Assembly: GCA_022508365.1 (NCBI GenBank)
Contig: JAFLVH010000001.1
Span: 1 to 64,000, forward strand
Direction of reading: 5' to 3'
Source of the DNA: Clostridiales bacterium
Lineage (GTDB): Bacteria > Bacillota > Clostridia > Christensenellales > Pumilibacteraceae
Length of the DNA: 64,000 nucleotides
Both the position numbers and the translations under genes were made by a program. Positions 18,601 to 27,221 of this stretch are shown piece by piece (within the stretch, counting starts at the first letter, position 1; each line of letters begins with the position of its first letter). Below the pieces are notes generated by a model, which saw nothing but the letters and a program-made list of their open reading frames with translations, ran no database searches and had not been told where the DNA came from.

Positions 18601-18685
18601 TAGTGTCGTCGCCGCATGCGGAAAGAACAAACGCTCCGCAAATTACGACAGCCAACACCGCTATTACTGCGAATATTTTTTTCAT
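15635..18685 (-). CDS. Lipoprotein with N-terminal Cys/His-rich CxxC repeats and C-terminal BspA-like LRR_5 repeats
   Basis: Lipobox VLSACGD; repeated ATCTEAGKQVYACANC...ALGH units; then LRR_5 units. Confidence 0.8.
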   Translation of the reverse strand: MKKIFAVIAVLAVVICGAFVLSACGDDTTPKSHTHIADSYEVTTAATCTEDGERTGVCKVCGKSFTDVIPATGHDWHLQSEKAATCTEAGKQVYACANCFKTDERTINALGHDGSVVIPAVPAGCLTVGFSEGKSCSRCGEVIVTPEEIPALGHEFYYEKRSNDTHAIYCENCNYSEIAECEFTEVEIAPTCLDAGKLIHTCKVCGDTHEHITTAALGHLMTEKKTFYKTVDGVYRHRQTCYRCEYYEEEVCDTDEKTVVDPTCENIGYTVYTCDGCGNTYNSDFADALGHDWTEYECEDSSALPQSHTHARHCKRDGCDKEEKGVKVGVVGAVISVRTDETCEADAFTVYTCSVASCTYSRTETHTGTALGHSYGEWVYSGDNDEHHTHTHSCLRYGCSKQETADCRMTSSSQAATCTKPEIDIDVCQDCFHVDRDEFPALGHKWSNWISISLGGSLQHTHICTVCSLREYGNHSFETTTTPADCDHDEAIVNTCSVCGYTVSKAVPDTALGHEWEVIEFGANTHSLVCNRYETPHSLTAPHDYSAKNLCAYCGYDGLTYELAVSGDYFIVKNDNGVPRAWEITVAAFLPNPAFYNGSDLPETLPVRSIGASAFVRNTEIKKVILPATITAIETNSFEGCTALTAVEFYGGESQLTRIEYGAFQGCAALAEITLPSTLKTIGNIAFSGCVSLDGVVIPESVTEIGYRAVYNTAYYNDDKNWVGGALYAGLHLIRVRNSYFTDGNGEFGIKANTLAVAEFAFDGCTGMTKLTIPVSVKTIGTDAFKDCTGLKEVVYGGSVADWFAITFVSALSSPMYYATSMSITGEVGPELVLPENITSIPAGTFKGNTKITMVTIPAKVTSIGDEAFMGCTNLLNIIFENDNVTYMGKDAFTGTAFYKEAGNWIGGVLILEHHILAADDSFDESEYVIGEDIRTVSAGAFAKCNIETLTIGKNVVWFGAGAFNSAALKNVTFANSTSKWFAKNAGGALRSVSATDNLASNAQLLKNYTGEWRKV

Positions 18686-18734
18686 ACAAATCTCCCTTGG
18701 TCCTATGATTAGCCTTTGAGAAAGGGCTGTAATA

Positions 18735-19487
18735 TCATTTTACTATATTCAAAAACATCTCGTTGAGCTTGTCGTATCGGTTGGGCTTGTCGGGCGGAAG
18801 CGCTTTAATCCGCTCGTCCAATTCCTCCATAGTCGCGTCCAAATACTCGTTGATTATCGCAATCTTGTCACCCGTCTTTTTCTCGGGCGCATTCATCTTG
18901 ACGTCTAAAAGCTTATCCACCGCAAGCAATAATTCGCCGTCCAAGTATCTATCTTTCAGTTCGACAAACGGCATGGGCGGAGGCGAAGCAAACTCCATAA
19001 TCCACTTGCACGCAAGCAGCGGCCTAAGTACGTAAAAGTATTTTTTCAGTTTTACGGTGTCGCCTTTTAGGTATTCGCGGTAATTCTTTTTTGCCGTGCT
19101 TAGATAATGATAAAGCCCCGCCTTGCTCTTGAAGTAGCCGTCAATCACCCCGGACACGATTTTCCACTTGTCGGTTGTCAAGTACACTATGGGCGAATTG
19201 TTCCATTCAAACAGCGTCGGATTGGAGTTTTGGAGCAGTCTAAGTGTCTTTTGAATGTCCCATCCGTTTATATCCAGCGTTTCGTCCAACTGCCACTCTA
19301 TCACGTCGCGCGTCTTTTCCAGCCGAAGATAATACTCGATAGGCCGCGCGTAGACAAACCGCACGTCGTAATCGCTGTCCGGCGAGGCAAAGCCCCAGGC
19401 GCGGCTGCCCGACTCCACGCAGTGGATAATCTTTATGTTTTCGCGCTTTTCGATTTCCGCAAGCTTTTGTCTGATAATGTCAATCAT
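18735..19487 (-). CDS. Nucleotidyltransferase, RlaP/YcgL type
   Basis: GSRAWGFASPDSDYDVRFVYARPIEYYL...INGWDIQKTLRLLQNSNPTLFEW; start MIDIIRQ at 19487. Confidence 0.82.
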   Translation of the reverse strand: MIDIIRQKLAEIEKRENIKIIHCVESGSRAWGFASPDSDYDVRFVYARPIEYYLRLEKTRDVIEWQLDETLDINGWDIQKTLRLLQNSNPTLFEWNNSPIVYLTTDKWKIVSGVIDGYFKSKAGLYHYLSTAKKNYREYLKGDTVKLKKYFYVLRPLLACKWIMEFASPPPMPFVELKDRYLDGELLLAVDKLLDVKMNAPEKKTGDKIAIINEYLDATMEELDERIKALPPDKPNRYDKLNEMFLNIVK

Positions 19488-19633
19488 ACCGAAAATTGTA
19501 CCACATTTATCGTGCTGTGTCAAGTTTGCCTCTCGCCGCGCCGACTTTTGTAGGCACAACGATTGACTTTGCCCTTCCTTTTGGTTATACTGTCTATACG
19601 GGCGCTGCCCGAATAAAATTAAACGAGGTTTAT

Positions 19634-21421
19634 ATGTTTATTACAGACGATATAAAGTACGTCGGCGTAAACGACCACGAGGTGGACTTGTTTGAAGGAC
19701 AGTACGTAGTGCCGCACGGCATGGCGTACAACTCCTACGTCATACTCGACAAAAAGATTGCCGTGTTCGACACGGTGGACGCCCGCTTCGGCGCGGAATG
19801 GCTGAACAATATAAAGAAGCTGCTTGCCGGCAAATCCCCCGACTATCTCATCATTCAGCACATGGAGCCCGACCACTCGGCAAACATTGTGCAGTTTATG
19901 ACGGCTTTTCCCAATGCGACGATTGTTTCTTCGCAAAAAGCATTTAACATGATGAACAACTTTTTCGGCACCGACTTTTTCTACAGACGGGTGGTTGTGA
20001 CCGAAGGCAGCACTCTGTCACTGGGTAAGCACAACCTCGCATTTGTGGCGGCGCCCATGGTGCACTGGCCGGAGGTTATCGTAACGTACGACTCAACGGA
20101 TAAAGTGCTGTTCTCGGCGGACGGCTTTGGCAAGTTCGGAGCGCTCGACGTTGACGAGGACTGGGCGTGCGAAGCGAGGCGTTACTATATCGGCATCGTC
20201 GGCAAGTACGGCGCGCAGGTGCAGGCGCTACTTAAAAAGGCGGCAGGGCTGGACATTCAAATAATATGCCCCACCCACGGCCCCGTGCTAACCGAAAACT
20301 TGGGCTACTACCTAAATCTTTACAATATTTGGTCGTCCTACGGCGTGGAGAGCGACGGCATCCTGATTGCCTACACCTCGGTGTACGGCCATACCAAGGA
20401 GGCCGTGGAGCTGCTTGCAAGTAAGCTCACGGAAAAAGGCTGCCCCAAGGTAGAGGTAAAAGACCTTGCGCGCGACGACATGGCGGAGGCTGTCGAGGAC
20501 GCGTTCCGCTACGGCAAGATCGTGCTTGCCACCACCACGTACAATGCGGAAATCTTCCCGTTTATGCGCGAGTTTATCAACCACCTGACCGAGCGCAACT
20601 TCCAAAACCGCCATATCGCGTTTATCGAAAACGGGTCTTGGGCGCCCATGGCGACGCGCGTAATGAAGGGCATGCTGGAGGGCTGCAAGCACCTGACCTA
20701 TTCGGAAAATAACGTGCGTATAATGTCCGCGCTAAACGCCGACAGCACCGAGCAGATAGAAAAGCTTGCCGCCGAGCTCTGTCAAGACTATATTGCGCGC
20801 TCTGTGGACGCGGACAAAAACGACCTTAAAGCGCTGTTCAACATCGGCTACGGTCTGTACGTAATCACGTCGCGCGACGGCGACAAGGACAACGGACTTA
20901 TCGTCAACACCGTAACACAGCTTACCAACACCCCCAACCGCGTGGGCGTTGCAATCAACAAGGCCAACCTAAGCCACGACATAATAAAAAAGACGGGCGT
21001 CATGAACGTGAACTGCCTGTCTGTGGAAGCGCCCTTTTCGGTGTTTGAACACTACGGCTTCCAGAGCGGCAGAAACGTGGACAAGTTTGCCGGCGAGGAG
21101 AATATCCTAAGATCGGACAACGGCGTAGCCTTCCTGCCCAGATACATCAATTCGTTTATGTCGCTAAAGGTGGAGCGCTATATCGACTTCGAAACGCACG
21201 GCATGTTTGTGTGCTCTATAACCGAAGCGCGCGTAATTTCGCCTGCCGAAACCATGACGTACAGCTACTATCAAGCCCACGTCAAGCCCAAGCCCGAGGC
21301 TAAAAAGAAGGGCTGGGTGTGCAAGATTTGCGGCTACGTCCACGAGGGCGAAGATCTGCCCGAGGACTTCGTCTGCCCGCTGTGCAAGCACGGCGCCGCC
21401 GACTTTGAAAAGCTGTCGTAA
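19634..21421 (+). CDS. Multidomain flavodiiron protein: diiron/flavodoxin core, flavin-reductase-like domain, C-terminal rubredoxin
   Basis: HMEPDHSAN; flavodoxin YTSVYGHTKEAV; flavin-reductase-like NTPNRVGVAINKANLSHDII; rubredoxin WVCKICGYVHEGEDLPEDFVCPLC. Confidence 0.88.
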   Translation: MFITDDIKYVGVNDHEVDLFEGQYVVPHGMAYNSYVILDKKIAVFDTVDARFGAEWLNNIKKLLAGKSPDYLIIQHMEPDHSANIVQFMTAFPNATIVSSQKAFNMMNNFFGTDFFYRRVVVTEGSTLSLGKHNLAFVAAPMVHWPEVIVTYDSTDKVLFSADGFGKFGALDVDEDWACEARRYYIGIVGKYGAQVQALLKKAAGLDIQIICPTHGPVLTENLGYYLNLYNIWSSYGVESDGILIAYTSVYGHTKEAVELLASKLTEKGCPKVEVKDLARDDMAEAVEDAFRYGKIVLATTTYNAEIFPFMREFINHLTERNFQNRHIAFIENGSWAPMATRVMKGMLEGCKHLTYSENNVRIMSALNADSTEQIEKLAAELCQDYIARSVDADKNDLKALFNIGYGLYVITSRDGDKDNGLIVNTVTQLTNTPNRVGVAINKANLSHDIIKKTGVMNVNCLSVEAPFSVFEHYGFQSGRNVDKFAGEENILRSDNGVAFLPRYINSFMSLKVERYIDFETHGMFVCSITEARVISPAETMTYSYYQAHVKPKPEAKKKGWVCKICGYVHEGEDLPEDFVCPLCKHGAADFEKLS

Positions 21422-21450
21422 AAACAAATAATTAATTTAACAATCACAAA

Positions 21451-21475
21451 AGCTCTCGGAAATTCCGAGAGCTTT
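21451..21475 (+). terminator. Rho-independent terminator
   Basis: AGCTCTCGGAAATTCCGAGAGCTTTTT. Confidence 0.85.
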
Positions 21476-21573
21476 TTATTAAACATAAGAGGTGTATTAA
21501 GCTAAATTGAAATTTAACGGTCATTATAGGCGTAGCTTATATGAAATATTAAAAAAAATTATACGTGTGCAGC

Positions 21574-21706
21574 TTGTTTTGTCATTCTGAACAAGCGCGT
21601 AAGCGCGCTGTGAAGAATCTCTATTTGAAAGAATTTAACTTTCGTACAGTTTATAACTATATGAATAAAGTTGAGATTCTTCGCTGCGCTCAGAATGACA
21701 AAACAA
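21574..21706. repeat. MITE/REP-like palindromic intergenic element
   Basis: Terminal inverted repeats TTGTTTTGTCATTCTGA (21574-21590) and TCAGAATGACAAAACAA (21690-21706); inner arms AAGAATCTC / GAGATTCTT. Confidence 0.75.
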
Positions 21707-21826
21707 TCGTTACTATAAATTACTGTTTATCGTTCAATCATTCTACCATAATTCCATGAAAAAACAAGAGCAAGAGTATGATTTTCCGTTACACACCAAA
21801 AGAAATGAGCGGCTTTTACACCGCTC

Positions 21827-21865
21827 ACTCTGAACTCTTAACTCTGAACTCTGAACTCTTAACTC
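21827..21865. repeat. Heptanucleotide tandem repeat (ACTCTKA)
   Basis: ACTCTGA ACTCTTA ACTCTGA ACTCTGA ACTCTTA ACTC, immediately 3' of the 21871 gene. Confidence 0.75.
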
Positions 21866-21870
21866 CCCCC

Positions 21871-24800
21871 CTATCTTCGCGGAACGGTCAACGTCAAGTA
21901 TGTCCAATCGGACTCGCGCAAGTATGTAACGTTGTAGTTACAGCTTCCGCTTTTCACTCTCAAATGCAGGACTTTATCCGCGGAAAAGTATAGATCGTCC
22001 GGCTCGTTCCACTCAAAGTCAAACGAGCTGTTGCCGTTAACCAAGGCGTATACCTTGCCGTCGATCAAAAACGGCTGCCACGACCCGTCGTCCGCACGGT
22101 ATTCAAGATAGAATGATTCTTGACTGCCGGAAGGCTCGTGGTTGTTAAACGACAGAGTGAACGAAATCTGCGTTTTGTCGTTTGATATTCTCGTGGCGCT
22201 CACGTCGGAAATCGTCGCGTCGTACATTGCCTGCAAGGACAGCGCGTACCACGCGTTTTCGGCGAATTGTCTTTCAGTTGCCGACTTGTAAAATCTGATT
22301 ACGCCGTCGGTTTCGAGGAACTTATCGGACTCTATGCTTAAGTAGAATATTCGCGTAATCCTTTCATATCCCACGGGAACAAGCACTTCGTTGCCGGACG
22401 TCTCGCTTACAAAGCTTGCCGACGCGTTGTCCGCGCGCAGCTCCTTTTGCTTATATACGACCGTATAGTTTTCTACGGCGCTAAGCGTCTTGTTGTCTGT
22501 GGGTGTTAGCGTCACCTTCGCCTGCGCAGGCGTGGAATTGTCCTGCCGCTCCACATACTCGTAACTGCCGCTAAAGCGGCTATTAGGCTCGCTCTGCACC
22601 AAGGCGACGTCCACTTTAAACCTATCCGCCTTTAGCGTTTTGCTTTGGCTAAGCGCCGCATCCGAGCCGTAATTTACAGCAAAGTAAAGTCCGGTGGCGC
22701 TGCTTGTTATGTCGGCCATATCGCTTATCAGATTTTTATTTTCGGTTATAATCACGGTGTCGCCGTTATCGAACAGATATTCTCTGCTGCCGAGAACCGC
22801 CTTAATCTTCCAGCCCGACACGCCGTCTAAGCAGAAAAGACTGCTCGTTATTTTAAAGCCGAGTCCGTCCGCAAGCGGCCGTGCCGAACGTATCCCGTCC
22901 TTTTGGAAGGTGTCCGAAACAACGTCGCCCAAGTACAGATATATGTCCGCACCCTCCTCGCGGTTAAGGGGCTTGATGTCCAGCCTGTATTGACCGAGCA
23001 AAAACTCATCACCGCTAAATTCGGAATAGTAGCCGTTGCGGTTTTTATTTAAGCTGTAGGGGTCCTGCTCCGATACTCTGTGGTAGATGCGGTAGCTGTA
23101 TTCGTTAGCCGTGTCCAAAATCGGCATAAGCACCTTATTTTCCGCCGCGTCCACTTTTATTTCAATCGCGGACAGATCGGCAATGCGGTGCAGTGTGCGC
23201 TCTACCGTCTCGCTGCCGATGTACACCGTTTTTTGCGTACTCTCGCGTATGCTGCGTGCAATCAGTGTGGCGGTAGTCTTGCTTGTAAGCGCGGAAAGAA
23301 GATTGTTTTCCGTAAGCTCCTTCTCCGCTCCGTCCAAAAGCACGACAAAGTCCACATCTTTATCGGACGAATCGATAACAATCTCCCCCGACCCGTTCAA
23401 GGATATCGTCGGCGCCGCAAGCTTTTTAACGGTGCATACGTCGGCTTCGCTGTCCATAACAAACGGATCGTCGCTTATTGCAAACACGCGGTAGAAATAC
23501 TCTCCCACGTCGGTAACGCCGTGTTCGTACCTAAGCGCCGTGCCGCCAGAAACCTCGGTATAATCGCCGCCCGTCGACTTTTCCACGCGATAGATGTCGG
23601 CACCGTCGACGGCCTGCCAGGAAATTTTTTGTGCGTCCGCCGTGAGTGAAACACTGTCAAGGCGGATAATATCCTTTTGGAATACATCCGAAAGCAGTGT
23701 GAATTTGTCATTTCGGCTGTAATAATAGATGCTTAGCTGTGCCCAATCGGATTTGATAGGAAGGGTAAACTCCGCACCGCTGCGTAAGGACGCGGTCCTG
23801 TACGGCTCGTCGGTATAATCGCACCTCAAGGAAAAATCCGTCCTGCCCTCGATCGCTTCGGGAATATCCACACCCACCGTAAACGCGCGCTCGTTAGCTA
23901 AAAGAGCGTTCTTGTTTTTCACGGTGACTTGGAACGGCTCCACATACAAGACGTTGCCGCTGTAATCAAAAGGATGGGCGGACGATGCAAAGCAGTAACG
24001 CCCCTCTTCGCCACGGAATTTGCGAGAAATCTCCAGTTTGATCATCGTGTACAACGGCAAGTCCGCCTGCACGGAGATATCTCCGTCCGCCGTGTCGGTA
24101 TGCGCATCTGTAACCTGCTTTTGTCCGCCCTCCGGCGTAATAGCAATACTATAGCTTTCCACACACGTCGCGTCGGGCGAGAGCGACACAACCAGCTTGC
24201 CGGTTGCGCTGTCGCGGGAAATGCTCGGGGACAGCTCGTCCACCATATATACGGAAAAATCAAACTCGATGTAGGGCGTGATCGTAGGAGCCAAAGTCGC
24301 CGATAAGTTGGGCTTAATCCTCGCCTTTACTTCGCCGCCTATTGAGTCAACCGTCAGCCTCGGCTGAGTTGCCTGTTGGACTTTCCTTTGTCCGTTGCCG
24401 TACTCAAGTATTACGGAATAATCGGCCGCGCCGGTTACAGCGCTCCAACTTAGCTCTCGCGTATAGGCGCCGACGGACAAGCCGGAAACGCGCACCACGT
24501 CGCATGTCACCTCGCTGACGGCGGGAATACGGAGCTTGCGGTACGACGTCACCTTTATTGTCAGACGGTCGGACGTGGGAACATATTTAAGACGCTCCTC
24601 CGTAAGATTATAGCTGCTTGTCTCGCCGCCCTCTGTAATCTCCACGGTGTAATACATGTCGTCGTTTTCGTTCCAGGTAAACTCACTCGACGCCTCGTCG
24701 TAACGTATATCCGCCTTGGGCGTATATAAGCCGATATCGGTTGCGACGCCGAACTTGTATACGTCAAACAGCGGCGTAACCGACATACTATAGTAATACC

Positions 24801-25392
24801 CGTCCAGGACCACCTGCGGCTGTGTAACGTTAAAGTAGTTGTTACCCAATCCTATGCGATAACCTACCGCGTCCTCCACCTCCGTCCAGGTGAACAACCG
24901 CGTTTCAAAGTCAAGTGTGCAGTGCTCCTCGTCGTAAATGACAGCATCGCCCTGTACAAACGTAAACGTTTTGCTTACGCTTTTTGTATCGTTCCGCTTT
25001 GCCTTGCAGATAACCGTCAGCTCAAACGGGTCATGTTCAACCAAACCCGATACGGAGACGTCATAGTACCCGTCCGTAGCATTTACGCCCTCCGTACTTA
25101 GACTGTTCAGCGTCTTATTAACGGTGCCGCTTGCATTTTCGTACGACTCTTGTATCTCGTAATAGTACACTCCGGACGCGGAACAGTCGGGTATGTACAG
25201 ACGTTTATAAGACATATCCAAGCGCACCGATTCGGGCGCCTTCAGTCCCGTTTTTACGTCGGACCCACCGGATGAACCTTCCGTGGAATTGCCTGTATCG
25301 CCGCTGCCGCCTAAAAAGGAACAGCCGGCAAAAAGCCCCAAACACAACGCCGCAAAAACTGTCAATACCAATATAAAAAACTTCTTTTTCAT
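21871..25392 (-). CDS. Large lipoprotein with FN3-like repeats
   Basis: Signal peptide with lipobox LFAGCS; repeated W..V.GA..Y.V units such as ISWQAVDGADIYRVEKSTGG. Confidence 0.7.
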   Translation of the reverse strand: MKKKFFILVLTVFAALCLGLFAGCSFLGGSGDTGNSTEGSSGGSDVKTGLKAPESVRLDMSYKRLYIPDCSASGVYYYEIQESYENASGTVNKTLNSLSTEGVNATDGYYDVSVSGLVEHDPFELTVICKAKRNDTKSVSKTFTFVQGDAVIYDEEHCTLDFETRLFTWTEVEDAVGYRIGLGNNYFNVTQPQVVLDGYYYSMSVTPLFDVYKFGVATDIGLYTPKADIRYDEASSEFTWNENDDMYYTVEITEGGETSSYNLTEERLKYVPTSDRLTIKVTSYRKLRIPAVSEVTCDVVRVSGLSVGAYTRELSWSAVTGAADYSVILEYGNGQRKVQQATQPRLTVDSIGGEVKARIKPNLSATLAPTITPYIEFDFSVYMVDELSPSISRDSATGKLVVSLSPDATCVESYSIAITPEGGQKQVTDAHTDTADGDISVQADLPLYTMIKLEISRKFRGEEGRYCFASSAHPFDYSGNVLYVEPFQVTVKNKNALLANERAFTVGVDIPEAIEGRTDFSLRCDYTDEPYRTASLRSGAEFTLPIKSDWAQLSIYYYSRNDKFTLLSDVFQKDIIRLDSVSLTADAQKISWQAVDGADIYRVEKSTGGDYTEVSGGTALRYEHGVTDVGEYFYRVFAISDDPFVMDSEADVCTVKKLAAPTISLNGSGEIVIDSSDKDVDFVVLLDGAEKELTENNLLSALTSKTTATLIARSIRESTQKTVYIGSETVERTLHRIADLSAIEIKVDAAENKVLMPILDTANEYSYRIYHRVSEQDPYSLNKNRNGYYSEFSGDEFLLGQYRLDIKPLNREEGADIYLYLGDVVSDTFQKDGIRSARPLADGLGFKITSSLFCLDGVSGWKIKAVLGSREYLFDNGDTVIITENKNLISDMADITSSATGLYFAVNYGSDAALSQSKTLKADRFKVDVALVQSEPNSRFSGSYEYVERQDNSTPAQAKVTLTPTDNKTLSAVENYTVVYKQKELRADNASASFVSETSGNEVLVPVGYERITRIFYLSIESDKFLETDGVIRFYKSATERQFAENAWYALSLQAMYDATISDVSATRISNDKTQISFTLSFNNHEPSGSQESFYLEYRADDGSWQPFLIDGKVYALVNGNSSFDFEWNEPDDLYFSADKVLHLRVKSGSCNYNVTYLRESDWTYLTLTVPRR

Positions 25393-25523
25393 TTTTTCTC
25401 CCATTTGTCTATTGACCGTATAAACCTGTAGCTACTATTATATATAACATATATCCGCACAATTTTCAACAGTTTTTCTGCGTTTGCCATAAATACACAG
25501 CCTATATCGGGAAACAATAAACA

Positions 25524-25554
25524 AACAGCCCTCGGAAAAACCCGAGAGCTGTTT
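25524..25554 (-). terminator. Rho-independent terminator
   Basis: Minus strand GAAAACAGCTCTCGGGTTTTTCCGAGGGCTGTTT. Confidence 0.7.
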
Positions 25555-25570
25555 TCTTTAACCATTATTG

Positions 25571-26404
25571 TTACCACATTAATATATGAATAGGGCTAAA
25601 ATAGTATTTTATTCCATTTTTAAAATATCCAACAATTATAAAATCATTTGTCATCATATTAAGAACGCCTGTGCTTTCATACTTATAAATTGCTGTTTTT
25701 GCATATTCCGCTTCACTTATTATAGCCTTAAACTCGCCTTGCCTATAATCAACACCTTGCTGATTCACATTATAAATTAAACTATCATATTCAATGCCAG
25801 TTTCGACACTAAATCTTATATTTTTCCGTTTATCATCAGTATCCTGTTCAACAATATCAAATTTAGTTTCTGGGCCAAACCTGTCTATCCAGTTGGGTAT
25901 TGTTTTAGGCGTGAACTTATAATTTAATTCCGCTATTTTGTCGATGTTATCACCTATAACAGAATCAAATTGTGAATATGTAATGCTACTTATTTTCTCG
26001 ACACGCGATTCAATATTATATTGAAATACTGTTAATATTTCTATGTCTTTATTTGTTTTACCTTGCCTGCTATTGACCTTATAATCTATATTGTTAATCT
26101 TAATGCTTTTAATTTCAAAAATATCGCTCGCATTATATCCGCTTGGAGTGCGATTAAACTTAACATTAAACCGCACATAGTTGTTTGATCTTGAAGGACA
26201 ATCCGTATTTGCACTATCATAAGTATCAAAGGAAATTGGACTACGCAACAATGAATACAAATTATTCGTTTGGTATATTGCGAAAGCTTTTTCATCTATA
26301 TAACTAAAAACAATATCTCCTTCGCTTTTGCCGCAACCAACTAATTTGAAAGTCCCTAAAAAGGCAAAAATCAAACAAATTAGTATATAGTTTTTGTTCT
26401 TCAT
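25571..26404 (-). CDS. Low-GC hypothetical lipoprotein
   Basis: N-terminal lipobox KLVGCGKSEG; AT-rich relative to neighbours. Confidence 0.7.
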   Translation of the reverse strand: MKNKNYILICLIFAFLGTFKLVGCGKSEGDIVFSYIDEKAFAIYQTNNLYSLLRSPISFDTYDSANTDCPSRSNNYVRFNVKFNRTPSGYNASDIFEIKSIKINNIDYKVNSRQGKTNKDIEILTVFQYNIESRVEKISSITYSQFDSVIGDNIDKIAELNYKFTPKTIPNWIDRFGPETKFDIVEQDTDDKRKNIRFSVETGIEYDSLIYNVNQQGVDYRQGEFKAIISEAEYAKTAIYKYESTGVLNMMTNDFIIVGYFKNGIKYYFSPIHILMW

Positions 26405-26493
26405 ACTATAACCTCTTTTCTTTTATTGTAACAATCACTATCAGCCTTGTCAATCATTATAATGATTTATTATGAAGAAAAAGTCGAAGCCTA

Positions 26494-26522
26494 TTGACAA
26501 TATGTAATAAATACTGTACAAT
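26494..26522 (+). promoter_or_regulatory. Sigma-70-type promoter for the QueD-like gene
   Basis: TTGACA (26494-26499), 17-nt spacer, TACAAT (26517-26522). Confidence 0.65.
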
Positions 26523-26561
26523 AGCGGCAAGCGATTATTCGCTAATAAAAAGGAGGATATT

Positions 26562-27146
26562 ATGAGAAGCTTTACTACATTGGATTTGCAATACGCGCAT
26601 AGGTTTTACGGCTTTAAGGGCGAGGCGCAATATCTGCACGGACACACAGGCACATTGACTATCGAAGTGGAAGACACAATCGAAAGCGGCGTAAACATGG
26701 TTTACCCCTGCAACGAAATCAAAAAAATCGCGTGGGAGGTTCTGCAAAACTTCGATCACGCTTTAGTGCTCCGCGAGGACGATCCCCTGCTGCCCGCCAT
26801 CCTCAAAGTATACGAGGAGCAAGGCATACGTAACGGCGCACCCACCAACAAACAAAAGGGTCCCGCGTTTAAGACGGCGCTTGCCACCGCCTATCCCGAA
26901 TGCCGCCTTGTAGTCACCAAGGAGACGATGACCGTCGAGGGCATGATAAAAATCGTCTACGACCTGCTTAAGGATAAGCTTAACATCGTCAAGCTCACCT
27001 TTACAAGCGGCGTAAACGGCGCGACCGAAACGTACGAGCCCAAGGCAGCCGCGTACAAGCCGGCAAACGATATCCCTCGCTGCCCGCTGTGCGGCATTGC
27101 ACTTAACGAAAAAGGCATCTGCCCCAAGTGCGGCTACAAAAAATAA
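26562..27146 (+). CDS. 6-pyruvoyl-tetrahydropterin synthase/QueD-family protein with C-terminal zinc ribbon
   Basis: YAHRFYG...LHGHTGTLTIEVE, NFDHALVL, and C-terminal CPLCGIALNEKGICPKCG. Confidence 0.8.
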   Translation: MRSFTTLDLQYAHRFYGFKGEAQYLHGHTGTLTIEVEDTIESGVNMVYPCNEIKKIAWEVLQNFDHALVLREDDPLLPAILKVYEEQGIRNGAPTNKQKGPAFKTALATAYPECRLVVTKETMTVEGMIKIVYDLLKDKLNIVKLTFTSGVNGATETYEPKAAAYKPANDIPRCPLCGIALNEKGICPKCGYKK

Positions 27147-27173
27147 ATCACCTTAATTATATACGCAAACAAC

Positions 27174-27206
27174 AAACGCACCTCTGTTCAGAGGTGCGTT
27201 TGTGTT
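27174..27206. terminator. Bidirectional terminator between convergent genes
   Basis: AAACGCACCTCTGTTCAGAGGTGCGTTT. Confidence 0.75.
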
Positions 27207-27221
27207 TAATGTAGTTTTACG

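Noticed and set aside
17354-18712. Long plus-strand ORF (452 aa) opposite the Cys-rich LRR gene, plus similar ones (6454-7575, 55009-56145, 58408-59778, 60079-61257)
   Set aside because: Shadow ORFs antisense to clear coding genes; low-complexity Val/Ala/Arg/His translations with no domain motifs and no convincing RBS.
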